DNA from: Climacium dendroides
Taxonomy: Eukaryota > Streptophyta > Bryopsida > Hypnales > Climaciaceae
Direction: 5' to 3'
NCBI GenBank assembly: GCA_950106755.1
Contig: OX467083.1
Span: 49,552,555 to 49,616,554 of the forward strand
Length of the DNA: 64,000 nucleotides
A program made the translations under genes and the position numbers. The notes beneath the pieces are model-generated. The model saw nothing but the letters and a program-made list of their open reading frames with translations. It did no database searches and was not told the DNA's origin. Positions 35,631 through 48,236 of this stretch are shown here, one piece after another. Numbering within the stretch: the first letter of the stretch is position 1; each line of letters begins with the position of its first letter.

Positions 35631-38600
35631 AATAGAAAGCACATGATGTACTCAGCCCATTTTGATTCATTACTATTTTCCACTCTTAGAATATGGTAGA
35701 ACACAATAATTACAAGTACAACTCCTCTCACTACTACGGAACATGGGGTGTGACATTCCATTCTATACAAGACATTGACAATCCTTCTATTCAATGCATA
35801 GACGACTTCTTCCATTGCATCACCATGCTCCACTAAACAATCTTGCTAAGATCTATGAGAAGGTCTTGTCCTAGCACATGCAAGTACCTAGACCTCGCTC
35901 TGGGGTGAAGGCAACAACAAATATGGTGTTTGAGACATTCTCCATGCAACTTTCACCTCAGAACTCCATGGAAAGGAAACAAAAAACTTTTTTACTGTAG
36001 CGAAAAGAACATTCAAAATGGAAGGTGCCCCAATTCGTGCGAGCATGCCTGCGACCTTGGTTTAAATGTGTCCATTGGAATGTTATATCCAACGTCCTCT
36101 TCAACAAGCATGTTAGAGTGGGCGTCCTCTTTGACGTCCATTTGCACATCATGTGCAATGTCAACATTGACACTGACTGTGTAGCAGCCGTTTCATAACA
36201 GATCAGCCTCCATTTCCCTACTGTCGTCCATCTCTCTCCTACTCACTTCAAGACCGCATCCATGGTCAAATGTATGTGCCACCATCTTCGGCCGGTTGCC
36301 TCTAAGGCTCCACGTCCACCAACTGAGGTTGCAAACCGGGGAAGTCCGTGTCACTACCAACATTAATTATGGTAGGCATAGGTTGGTTCACCTGTAGCTG
36401 CCCACGTCTGCCCCAGACATCTGTGCGACACATAATTTTCCAACCTTGCCTGTGCGGATCATCGGAGAAGAATACCTGTTGACAATGCAATGGGAAAGCA
36501 AAAGAGTCAGCGTGGACTCTGCCATCCATGCGAGTGAAGTTTGCTATTGTAAACCCATATTGGTCTTTGCGGATGTTTGCATATCGAGCATCTTCGTTTG
36601 ATCGAACCCAATCGCACACCAGCACTGTTGTGCAATGATTCCGGTAGTCCAACTCCAATATCTCCTAAATATACTCCACGCACTCATTGGTTCTCTCTAT
36701 GGGTCGCCCATTGCGAAGCCCCCAACGCAGTTGCTCAGTGAATGAGGCCACAATTGCGGAGTCGCATGTGACACGGCCCCTCTCTGCACTACGAACATGG
36801 AGGTGCATGCCAAACGCATACATTTGGCGATGTGAGACTGCATACCGCTCTGGAAGTTGCCCGTACTCTACAACATCGGGGTCAACATGTTCACCGGCAT
36901 GTCGCAAACTCTGAACTCTTTCACTCAGCCATAGTGCAAACGGAGGCAAATCGGAGAGCTCGCTGGGATACCGCACTGACACTGACGGATGTTGACGATG
37001 AAATTGTCTTCGAAAGGCCTCCCTTTCTTCTCAGATCTGGCCTCTCGCTAACATATACTCCCTACAAGGCATTCAGATCATGCATTGTTAGACGACGCTT
37101 ACCATGCTAGGGCGCAGTGAAGAAGCATTGTGAAGGTACCATATGTCCTATTCAACGTGGACTGCAAGTTTCATGCATTCAGAGAGATGTTCACAATGAC
37201 GTCGACACGAACACGTGTATAGCTGAAACGTTACAATAAATGTTTATCAAGACATGATCTCCGACATTGTGCACATTACCATCCAGGTCCCTAGACAACA
37301 AAAATACAAATATGATCTCATAGTAAACTCCAGGGAAACAATGTAAAGAAGGCTGAAAAGAGCACTCACTCCCGCCATGGTTCTAAGCACGCTGCGTTGT
37401 CCAGGACGAAGGCATGCGCGTAGTTGCGGAACTCATTGAACATTTTCCGCTTTTGCTTTGAATTACTTGAAATAATTTCATCAGTCATGATGGGTTCCTC
37501 GGTAGCATCCCACACCCATTGCGTTGTTGCTCCATACTGCTGCATGTACTCTGTGCAAAATCCTAACATCTCCTCCATTCGATAGCCTTCAGCAATGCTA
37601 CCCTCAGGGTGTGCATACGTCCGCACATAGTCTTTAAGTGTTTTCATATATCGCTCAATTGGGTACATCCACCGGCAATGCACAGGACCGCAAGTGAAAA
37701 GTTGCTCCACTAGGTGCACAGGCAAATGAGACATGATGTTCAAGAACGTTGTTGGAAACTCCTTCTCAATCTCGCATGTCGCTATGACAACATCGCGCAT
37801 CATATCTTCCTTGTCATCAGCTCGCACCTCTTTTGCTCATAGCCTTTGGAAAACCCTGCTCATTTTAATAATAGCTAGGCGGACCCTCTCATCTAATATG
37901 TTTTGAACCGCAATGGGAAGAATCTGCAAAACATGTGGATGCACACAAACAAAGTTATTGCATTGTTGGATATTGTCGACATTGAGGTGTACACCAAGAA
38001 AGCCCTCCATAAGATTCACAGGAGTTATGGATGTTGCTACATGAGTCCCGTGATGGATTGCAAGAAACGCAAATGTTTTCAGGCTTTGGGTCTAATCGGA
38101 CATCATATTCTGCGCCCTCACCGACATGTACTTGTCGTCAAACCTGACACTGAGAATACTAGTGTCAATTTCGACATAGAAGTGGTCGACATCTCCTATT
38201 AGCATAGCACAACTTCTTCAACGACATGCAAATAGAACAAATAAGGAGTGCAAGTGGTTCCCTCACTTGTTGCATGAGGACATGATAATCATGTGTCTTC
38301 ATATATTGCAGCTTCCATCCACTAAGCGCTTGTAAATGCTACCCACATAGTTTGTAGGGGTCCGAATGTTTGAGACAATGGCTACAAATTCCTTGCGCTC
38401 ATTTGGTGTTAGTATGAAAGGTGCACGTGGCATGTAGTATTGATCATTTTGTTGTCGTGGAGGTTGTAGCCATATCTCTTCTCGAATGCCCAATTCCTCT
38501 GCATCTACTCTACTTCCAGCACTATCCTTCATGCCCAACAAAGTTTTGACTATGTTTTCACACATATTTTTTTCGCAATACATGGCATCCAAGATGTGAG

Positions 38601-40014
38601 GCTCCAACAAATGCTGCCACAAGGGAAAAAAAACTTGGGAATTAAAGAAAAGAAAGCAGAGTTCCAAAACATGTGTACCACTACTGTTAAGCATGTACTC
38701 TTCAAGTGCTAACGTGCTCTTCACTTCTCAAAACAGAGTGTTGTTCATCCAAGGCAGTGACAACTACGTTACTCCCAATGTCTGATATAACGTCAACCAT
38801 AATGTCCCAATAGACGTCAGGAATAACAACTATGACATACAGATGGTTAGAAACCCACTGACCTTCCAATACGGCAACTGAGACAGAGGACACAGGTGCT
38901 TCACCCTAGTGACATGAACTGGGTCATCAGGCCCATTTTCTCTCCCTCCTAGATCCAAGTACGATTGCCGCCACGTTGCGTATGCAATGGTTTCCTCGGT
39001 GGTTTGTTTCTGGGGCCTATCACGATGCTCCGTTCGACCATTAAACCTCAAATTGCGTCGGTAAGGGTGATGCCGAGGTAAATAACGACGAACACCACCA
39101 TACACAATCTTTGAGCCCTTTGTTCTCCTGTTAGGAAGAACGTCTCCCATTTTAGCCATCCTTGCATCGGTGTCTTTTCCACAACAAGGACAACCCTTGT
39201 ATCCCTTACAGCACAAGCCGGATATGAGGCCCAAGGCTGGAAAATCAGAGATCGTCCACATCAATACAGCGCGTAAGGTGAAACTGCGACTCCCTTCTAC
39301 TTGGGAGAAATCAAGGGCTGGAACACCTTGCCATAATTCTTCGAGCTCCTTCAGCAATGGACGGATGAAGACACCAACGCCTTTAGATGTAGGTGAGTGC
39401 TTTCCCAAAATTAGTATGGATAGTGAAATGAAAAATTTCTTGGTCACTAACCAAGGCTCAAAGTTGTATATTAGAATTAGTACTGGCCAAGTCGACCAAT
39501 TACTGTTGTTCAACTTGAATGGATTCACACCATCTAAAGCTAGAGCCAGCCGCATGTTTCGCACCTCAGAGCTGAAGGTGTCAAATGCGACGTCTGTGTC
39601 GATGTGCTTCCAAGCAGGACTATTGACAACTAAACGCATGATCCCGTCATCACTAACATGCTTGAGGTAGCTAGTCAACATCCGAGCTATCTCTGGTGAG
39701 CGCCACATTCGTTTGAGTCGAGGAATGAGTGGAAAGTGCCGAATGACCTTGGAGGGAATGTTATTTGAGCCATCCATCTACCGGGAGCTATTATAATGGG
39801 GACAAATCTCCAATGATGAATATTCATCTTCAAAAAGGATACAACCATTTGGACACCCATGCACGTTGTTGTAATGCAAGCCTAATTTTCTAATGGTCTT
39901 TCGTGCTTCGTAATGGGATCCCGGCAGCTTATTACCTCTTGGTAGTAAGTCCACAAACAAATACCGGAACAACTCATCACTAAACCTATTGCTCACCTGA
40001 AACACCGTACACAT

Positions 40015-40241
40015 CACTATAAGAAAACCTTGTTTTAGGTGACATTCAAAAAAACAATCGACGTCAAAGGGAACGAATTTTAGGTGACGTTGAAAAAAAC
40101 AACTTGTATTTTTCATGTCAATAATGATGTCCAATGGAACATTAATGGAGATAATTGTTGACAGAAAAACATAGGTTGTTTTCTTCAATGTCACCTAAAA
40201 TCCGTTCCCTTAGACATCGAAAATTTTGGTTTCTTCTAGTG
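40015..40241. mobile_element. CACTA-type MITE, 227 bp, copy 1
   Basis: The ends are CACTATAAGAAAACC and TTCTTCTAGTG, with CAT duplicated at 40012-40014 and 40242-40244. Its removal joins the tnp2 frame. The ends match those of the large CACTA, which probably supplies or supplied its transposase. The copy at 54516 has the same length and is nearly identical in reverse orientation. Confidence 0.9.
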
Positions 40242-41789
40242 CATGTTCATCATTATGATGGTGGCTGAGACAACACTTGTCCCTGATCCATTGTACAACG
40301 GGGTAGTAGCTTGTCTGTAAAGGTCCTCCAATCCGTCCACACTATCACCACCAACGTCATCATTTTCGGGAAACTCCCCACTACCTTGAGCTTCTCCGTG
40401 TAGTGCGTCTCCTCTGTGCAATGCCTCAAGGACCTGCCGGTGGACTTCGTGATATGCATCTAAAGGGATGTGGGGCTCCGCATCAGCTTACCCTGCATTT
40501 TCAGGCTGTGCGACGTTGTTGTTGATGTTAGGCTCAATGTCAGAGGGAGCATTGTCAATGACATCATCGTCATAAGCAATGTCCTCAACCCACATTCCCC
40601 GTCGTGGATAGTGTTGTACGTGCAGTTAGCCGTAAGTATCCTTACAAAGACAAATGGTTGCAAGATGACACGAATTATCGTTCCAGGGAACTTCTAGTAA
40701 GATATCGATTGAGTTAGAAGTATCCGGATTGGGATTACTCACTTAATCCCCCTTCTTTCACTTCTCTACTTTATTCCGGAAACTTAGTACATTCCGGATT
40801 CCGTTCCGGATCCGGATACCTCCGAGACTAAGTTCCGTCTCTCTTCCGTCACTGGTTTTTGTTGCCTCTGTTTTACCCTCAGAGGGTCCGCCCTTGATCT
40901 AGAAAAGGAATGGGGACTCACCACTTGTACAATTATCCTCTCTATACTCTAAATCTACTAAACAACACACCCAAGACAACACCGCTGTAGGAGGAGGGAG
41001 GAGTATTCTTTCACAGTTTCCGGATTGGCCGATCCGGAATCAGGTCACACAAAGAAATTCTCACACCTCTCTTTACTACAACGACGGATCCAAACTCATA
41101 GACCCAAAGGAATAGAGTCTCAAGGGGAAGACAATGTACCAAGGGGGAGGTTGGTAGACTTTCCGGAGTAGCGGGAGTTCCTTTCCTTTGGCGGTTGCTT
41201 ATCTCTGCACAGAATCCTCCTGGTTCTGGACTCGTAGGGCCTTCTACCTTCTTACCCGGATTGCCGTTCCGGCAATTTAAAAGCACGTCACACTTACACT
41301 CCCTTACTCAGTCCGCATTCCTCCCACTCAACTCAACACCAAGAGATCAGTAGCCCAAGATCCGGATTCCTCCTCTCCCTCCCTTCTCTTTCTCCAATAC
41401 AAGGTTACACACACATGCATACACTCAGCCAAAAGACCTTGTCTAAGCAAAAGTGCAGCTAGAAGTATCCTAGTTGACTTAGATTAAGAAAAGAGAATTG
41501 TAATACATACGTGAAAGCACTAAAACGGAATGGAGTAGAATGGAATGGCCGACAACTAACTTGCCTGCCCTTAAAATACTAACACAAAAACCCAAAGTCA
41601 ACTCCTAAAAGCCTGAAAAGGAAACCCGGAAATCTAGGCAACCAATCACTAAAAACCCCGGGATATCCGGAAAGATTACTAACTACCGTCCGAGATTGCC
41701 GGATTTCCTGACTATCCACCTCAGATTCCGGAAACCGTGTCCATGCTCGGAAACCCATTCCGGATTCTATACTTCTTCTCCTACGAATT

Positions 41790-44700
41790 CTAATATTTTG
41801 GCTTCCGTCCTTTCTTTGAACGGCTCCCCGCTTGGCTGGTAGGCGTCCCCTTCGTATTCTTTGCTGGCGTGGTTTTTGCTGTGGCCCGAGTTTGGATATG
41901 GCGCGTTGCGGGAGACGGATCGCTGTCGTCTTCGATTCCGGAAGTGGAGTGGGCACTCTCCTCCTCAGAATCTTCGATGACTTGAACTTCCTTCTCCTTC
42001 TCTGGCGTTGTATCCTCCAATGTTGCGGGTTCGCTTCTTTTCTCCGGCGTGGTCTCTTGCATATGCACAAATCCTTTCGGATTAGTCCGAGCCAGATTGG
42101 TCATTCCACCGATCCGGTTGATGAGATCTCCCCTGACTTGCTGTCCCGGAACCTTGAATGATCCGGTCATCAAGTTCGGCATTGTTTGGAACTTGGGGAC
42201 TTCCGGGGTTGAGAATTTAGATGGCACCGGAACTGATTTCGGGCTAGACTCAGGTTCCGGTTCCAAAGCTGGCCTCAAATTCAACTCCGTCATCCGCATT
42301 TTGCTGGCGGAAGGCTCGGCTGGTGTGAGTATCCCCTTCAATCCCTCCATCCGGGTTGCATGATCCGCCACTGGTTTCCCTAGGGTACCTGAGACAAAAG
42401 GAAGTTCCGGAAAGGTGGAGAAATCCATCGTATGGTTCGGGTCGATAGTCGCCAATAACTGCTGGATCTCCTTTAAAACTCGCTCTATCCTCGCAGTGAA
42501 GTCTACGAGGATGGTTACTACCTTAGTCCCGGTAATGTGGCCTTCCGATATCATCTTCGAGTCAAACAAGGCAGCTTTTGTGATGATGTCGACCTTGATG
42601 TTGACTGCTCCGGATAGATTCTTGACCAGAGCGAGAGCCTCTTTCTCTTTCTCTTTTGTAGCTGCCATTTCCCCTTCCGCCCAATTCACTCGGGCCTGGA
42701 GTTGGTTCCGTTCCGCCTCCAACTCCTGGATCCGCTCCTCCCTCTTCTTCAGATCCTCCGGTTTAGGCAATCGCTTGACAGCTTCCACGATCTGATCCGG
42801 CTCCACCTTCAAAACTTCCGCGGTATCTATCACCAAATCCGACAAACCGTCGTGGAGTACCTTGGCTTCACGTATCCACTCGAGCCCCGCATTGAAAAAT
42901 GCGGATTCCGTTTCCATTTCAGATCCCTTACTGGACTCCCCCCTCTCCATCGTCTGTGGCTTGATTCGCGACCCCGGATCGGTTGACTTCCTCTTCTTGG
43001 TCCTCGGATCGGTCAAACGTTCCTCGGGAAGTTCCTTCGGATCAAACTCGACCGGATCTTCCGCCTCCTCCCCGGAAAGTCCGTATGACAGGATCGCCTT
43101 TCCGGTGTCATACTGGATCACTTCAGCTGCACTCAAAAGTTCCTGTTGATGGTACAGATGAATCAAGTAGGTGCTAACTGGACTCGCCTTTGCTCGGGTC
43201 ACGTGATCCGCTGACTTAGCCACTATCCCGGCTATGACTCTACCCCAGTGCACTACCCGGTTCTCCATAGCCCCAAAGATAGTATTGGCCACCGTAATGG
43301 TAACCCGTGTTGGCTTTTCCGGATACAAGATCGGAATCAGAAACTCTAGTATCCGCCTATGTCTCTCGTCCTTGCATTCACTAATAGCGAATCCGTCCTT
43401 AGGGTTTGCAGACCTGGTCACTAGAAGAAAAACGTGTCCGTTGCAACCCACTGAGATGCGACTATGTGTCCTATACAACTGAAATGCGACTGTAGCCCTC
43501 TGTATTTGCACCAAATTTCACGTGTATGTAGTTGTAGTCGCAAAGTAGTCATAAAATGAAGAATAGGGTTACGATATTGTAACAGAAGAACTGACATGAG
43601 GTGTTATACATCCAGTATTCATTGCAGTTGTCCATGTGGACAGCTATCCGCGAAGTAGAGTCCACCGTGGAAAAATGCAATCGCTCTGATTACAGGTTGC
43701 AATTAAAAACTAGAAGATTGCAACTTAGAAATGACTCAAATGCAACTAGGAATCAACTATAATGCAACTAAAGTCCAACTACAGTGCAACTAAAAAACAA
43801 TTCAAATGCAACTAGAGAACAAGTGTAATGCAGCTAGAACATGACTGAAAATTGACTCAATTGTTCCATATCGATTGTCAAGAATACCATCAGCTTGAAC
43901 AGATAAGAATGGTAAGTTACAGTATTCTTGTGTAATGAATTTTGATAGTGAAATTCTAATATTTATATATTTTGTAGATTTTTACACTTTGTAGATTTCT
44001 ACAATTTGTAGATTTCTATAATCTACAAGTCTATAAATTATAACCAAGTCGCAAACTAGTTGCAAACCAGTTGTATGTCAATCGCAAACCAGTTGCACAC
44101 TAATCGCAAACCAGTTGCACATCAATCGCAAACTAGTTGCACACCAATTGCAAACCAATTGTATGTCAATTGCAAACCAGTTGCACTCTAGTCGCAAACG
44201 AGTTGCACATCAATTGCAAACTAGTTGCACATTAATCGCAAACCAGTTGCACATTAGTCGCAAACCAGTTGCACACAAATAAGTGAAATAACTTCCACGT
44301 AAGCAACCACGTCACAGCAGTTCATCGACGAAGTTCTCCATTGCCTATCGAATGACAAACAACCTCGCGACTACAGTGCAACTCATGTGACTTGTCCACT
44401 GCGACTGCGGACTCCAAAATATCACCAAGTTTCAAAAGTCCGATACGACTACAAACCAGTCGCAAACCGTAGTCGCAAAACCCTGCTTTTTCTTCTAGTG
44501 GGTGAACTTCCCAGCTACAAAACGGTCCGTCCTCGATGCTAACTCGTTCCCATTCTTCCGGAACTGATAGACGTCTGGCGCCTAGATGTCCTCGGTCCAC
44601 GCGACTGGCCACCCTCTCAAAGTGAGCTCATACTGATTCGGAACACCGTGAAGTAGCTCTTGAATCATCTCTTCACTCTTGAGGTTCCATGGTCGGTGTA

Positions 44701-44827
44701 GTAGACCGACACATCCTAACTTAGTTAAGTCCTCCTCTAACTGCTTGTGTAGTTCCGAGTTATCCGGAATGGCCGGAGAGATAACCCGGGCAGATACTGC
44801 TACCTTCCGTACTGGTCCGGATGCCAT
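41790..44827 (-). pseudogene. LTR-encoded ORF of LTR-E
   Basis: It starts at 44827 (MASGPVRKVAV), is cut after KFT-like sequence by the CACTA element at 43419-44500, then runs open to 41790, ending KKGRKPKY. Near 44590 a TGG has become TAG and three bases are added relative to LTR-B. Domains are as in LTR-B: conserved N-terminal domain, coiled coil (NQLQARVNWAEGEM), acidic Ser/Glu tail, basic end. Confidence 0.78.
43419..44500. mobile_element. Non-autonomous CACTA element in LTR-E, 1.08 kb
   Basis: The ends are CACTAGAAGAAAAACG and CTTTTTCTTCTAGTG, with GGT duplicated at 43416-43418 and 44501-44503. LTR-B shows the empty site at 16771-16773. About ten 22 bp units with the core CGCAAACCAGTTGCAC lie at 44041-44280. 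The element at 46768 has the same ends and related words (GCGACT, GCAACTA). Confidence 0.92.
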
Positions 44828-44961
44828 AAGATCTAAGTCAGAACGAGAGAAAAGTAGCTCTACTTCAGTCGCTAACTCACCACTCTTTCTCTCAACTACT
44901 CATACAAACAGTTTCAGAAGCACAGAACATGAAAGTGAAGAGGAAAACCCTAGGAAGACAG

Positions 44962-44969
44962 TTTAAATA
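44962..44969 (-). promoter_or_regulatory. Probable TATA box of LTR-E
   Basis: TATTTAAA on the minus strand lies 289 bases from the LTR start and about 135 before the ORF start codon, as in LTR-B. Confidence 0.55.
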
Positions 44970-45541
44970 CTAAACCGTCTTTTTACGGGCTTAAGGACAA
45001 CGGCTACAGGTCCGTTGTATTAACGGTATCCTACTTCCGTAGCTACGAGACCTATACGGTAGGTTCCTGTGTTCCGGGTGAGTCCAGATTCTGGATCCGG
45101 ATAAGTTCCGATTACGGGTTGTGCCGGAACGCTTATTTCCTAATTCAAGCTATTTGGTCCAAAAATCACGCTCTAACTATAAATTTTTGATTTTTTTTTC
45201 TATTTTTCGCACCTACTTCTTGTATTATTGATCCGTTTTCGGATTCCGGATTCCCACAGATAGCCCTCGGGAGGGTCTCCACCTAGTAAGGATTTTGTAA
45301 GAAATGGATCTCGACCAACCTCTCCGTGGTGCCGACGAATAACCTGAATGGTTTTTTGTAAACTGCCCTTGCAATCCCTGCAGGGACACCTGAATGATCG
45401 AATATTTTGCTCTGTGGCCACTCTCAACTCAATGTGCAAAATCAAGTCACCAAGTGGAATGTGGCGTAACGTGCGTCCGTCTTTTGAAATACGGATAGTT
45501 GCACCTTGTCGGCGGGATTGGGAATTGAGACGCCACGCCAT

Positions 45542-46767
45542 CTACAAAGTCAATACAAGGTCGCAACCAAGTGTTAAAGAGTGTTTAGGTTGAGAATGAT
45601 ACAAATCTAAGTGTAACATACAACACACATTGCTTCCAATCCTTCCATGGCTAAGTTCCGTCATTGCAGAACAACCTCGATCTTCAAATCACAACTTCAG
45701 ACGTGCGTTAAGATTCCTTTACAATTAGCGTGCCTTTTTCAATGAAAGCATTACTGGAAATGAGTTCATTGTTTACTTCTAGGCCCATATTGTGTCATCC
45801 AAGGATCGAAATGGAAATTTCAATTGATGGCACTTAAAGCCCTGTATTGACTGTCCAAGAGGATGTCAAAAGTGACGTCAACAATGACGTCAACCTGAGT
45901 TTGTTGAAACACAAACTTTAGATGCCTCATCCGAAGTTGTCGCAGAGCATGTTGTAAGTGATAGCATTGTGCACAAGAGGACATATTCTTCAACACAAAT
46001 ATGACAGGCTGGATGTCCATAGTGACATCATCAAAAACAGGAGTCTGTACAAACAGAGTCCAAGCTTAGGACTTTCCCCACGTGTTTAAGGACTGTCCCA
46101 CAATGACAGAGGTGACCACACTACCCATGACTACTATCTTTTGTGTCTCATCAGTTGAGGGCGCACCACCTTATACCATAGAATATACAAGTTGCTCACC
46201 AAAATGGCCGTATACTATGAATTGCCACTGCATCGTAGGGTGGTACGCTTTGCGGAGCCTTGCCAGGAAGCGTCTATCGTCCCTGCGGAAGACTGTGAGG
46301 CGACTTCGTTACTCACTAGTCTTGTCTGTGGGCATATATGCACCAATCTAGAAGGTCAGTCTATGAAGACTCCACAAAGAAGTACTGCTGGAGGAATCCT
46401 TCGACGCAGCTCTCGCCACACCGTCCAGGATGTTCTCCCACTTCAAACATTGCCTCCAAGGCATGAGGGCAATGCAAAAGAAGGTGCCGTCCAGTAGGTA
46501 ATTTCCAATGTACACAACTTCACGAACGAAACGATGAAATATCGTTTCATGGGGCTAATCGGGACCCTCGCAAGTGCATTAGGGTTTGCAGGCAGGGGCT
46601 ACCGGTGTCGCGTTGCGGGGAATACCAGCAGCTTCCGGAAATAGGGGCTCATAAGGGGCTCATAGGGGGCTCATAGGGGTTCCACCTCACCTGTAGGGGC
46701 GGGGGCGGGCCTTCAATTCGATTGGCGTCGTCCGGAGGCGTGCGTTGGTTTGAACGCGCGGCCCTTG
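45542..46767. other. Spacer between the two divergent CACTA genes
   Basis: No gene is recognised. It holds a GACGTC cluster near 45868-45900, a hairpin with GAAACGAT and ATCGTTTC arms near 46525, and three to four tandem GGGGCTCATA words near 46645-46680. It is the likely promoter region of both genes. Confidence 0.45.
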
Positions 46768-48236
46768 CACTAGAAGAAAAAAGGGGGTTCTGCGACTACG
46801 CTACGCAACTGGTTTTTCAGTTGCATCGGACATTTGCGACTGGATTGCAACTAGTGATAATTTGGAATTTTGTAGTCGCAGTGGACACTCTAGAATCTAG
46901 GAAACGTTTGTAGCAATACACCTTGTCTGTGACTCATTTGCAACTTGTTTGCAACTTGTAAATTTGTAGATTATTAAAACATTAGTCTTGATGATTTGTA
47001 GATTTCAAAATTTCAAATCTACCTTTTTATAGATTTTAGGATTTCAAATCTACTTTTTTTCTAGATTTCTAAATTTCAGATCTACTTTTTCCAAGATTTT
47101 AGAATTTCAAATCTACCTTTTTCTAGATTTCAGAACTTTTGAACTACCTTCTTCCTAGATTTCAAAAATTCAAAAATTGGTATTTAATAGATTTCATTAG
47201 TTTAGGAAACTTTACAATTTTATAGATTTTAAAATTTCTTAATTTTCAATTTTTTTAAAATTTCTATTGGTTGTAGAATTTTGTATTCTATAGAATTCTA
47301 AATATTGTAGAAATCTACAAACTGTAGAAATCTTAGAATTCTACCAACACAATTCATTGCATAAGACAACAATAGCTTACAAGTCTTATATGTCCAACTT
47401 TAAGGTACTCTTGACAATAGATATGGGACAACTGAGATACTAAAAAATGATTAAGAAGCAACTAAGATATTGAAAAACAACTAAGAAACAACTAATGTAT
47501 GACTTAACAATGACTAGGAAGCAACTAAGACAACTAATGTATGACTTAAAAGTGACTAGGAAACAACTAGTTTTACTACTACAAAATTCAATTTTTAGTA
47601 GATAAGTGAAACAAATCTATACAATCAAATCAACAAAATAGCTAAATTTTCTAAGAGTGTAAAATGACTAAAAACCAAATGGGCAATTTCATTAAAATGG
47701 AGACATTTCATTATTTGGCACTTTTAACAGTTTAGACTGTGCAATCTGAAATCTATAAAAGTCCTAGATATCTAAAATCTAGATTTTTACTAATTTTTTA
47801 AAATCCCGTAGTCTAAAATCTATATCAGTCCTAGATTTTTGAAATCTATAAATGTTCTAGATGTACATAATCTATATTAGTCTTAGATGTCATTTTGCAA
47901 TTGAAACCCCGCAGATTGAAAAATTGCACAGAGAAATATAGAATGCTACCATTTTAATGAAATTTGCCATACAACTAAAGTACAACTAGAAAGCAACTAG
48001 GAAACGACTAGAAAATGACTAAGAAATAACTTTGGTCATTTTATAGTTGCAATTTTTCTCTAGTTGTTTCCTAGTCATTTTTACAACTATAGATTGACTG
48101 CTTTGCGACAAAAACAATAATATAAAACAATTAAATTAAATTTGGTGCAAATAGAGAGGATTTCAGTTGTAGGATAGTTGTATAGGACACTAGTCGTAGA
48201 ACGGCCGGTTGTGGCGGACACGTTTTTCTTCTAGTG
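46768..48236. mobile_element. Non-autonomous CACTA element, 1.47 kb
   Basis: The ends are CACTAGAAGAAAAAAG and CGTTTTTCTTCTAGTG, with TTG duplicated at 46765-46767 and 48237-48239. The interior is AT-rich, with about 30 bp repeats holding AGATTTTAGGATTTCAAATCTAC (in shorter variants) near 47000-47160 and many GCAACTA words. No coding region. Confidence 0.9.

Larger units (their letters stand above)
40612..45258 (-). mobile_element. LTR-E: solo-LTR-like unit inside tnp2
   Basis: The ends are TGTTGTACGTGCAG and CCGGATTCCCACA, with GATAG duplicated at 40607-40611 and 45259-45263. It belongs to the same family as LTR-B. It contains the CACTA element at 43419-44500 and is about 3.56 kb without it. 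Neither end is repeated inside. Its removal restores the tnp2 frame. Confidence 0.92.
36302..45541 (-). pseudogene. tnp2: CACTA transposase (tnp2 type), split by LTR-E and a MITE
   Basis: It reads right to left. 45259-45541 is the transposase-associated N-terminus (SFRCPCRDCKG, GGDPPEGY). LTR-E follows, and the frame resumes at 40611 with VEDIAYDDD and LYNGSGTSVVSA, then the 227 bp MITE. 40014-38863 is the Transposase_21 core (FSDELFRYL, ACPN-like GCPNGCILF, FPLIPRLKRMW, MWTISDFPALG, CPCC). A GT intron precedes the exon at 38613 (HLLEPHILDAMYCEKN). 37923-37366 is DUF4218 (LPIAVQN, HLPVHL, GPVHCRWMYPIERY, PEGSIAEGY). 36982-36302 is DUF4216 (ELDYRNH, DQYGFT, QQVFFSDDP). Damage: TAA near 40490, TAG at 39778, TGA at 37834, TAG at 36662, and a one-base loss near 38318. 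Confidence 0.9.

Noticed and set aside
12343..45258. LTR-B and LTR-E as the two LTRs of one 33 kb element
   Set aside because: They have the same orientation and family, but E has its own GATAG duplication and sits inside tnp2 of the CACTA element. The sequence between includes other genes and their promoters.
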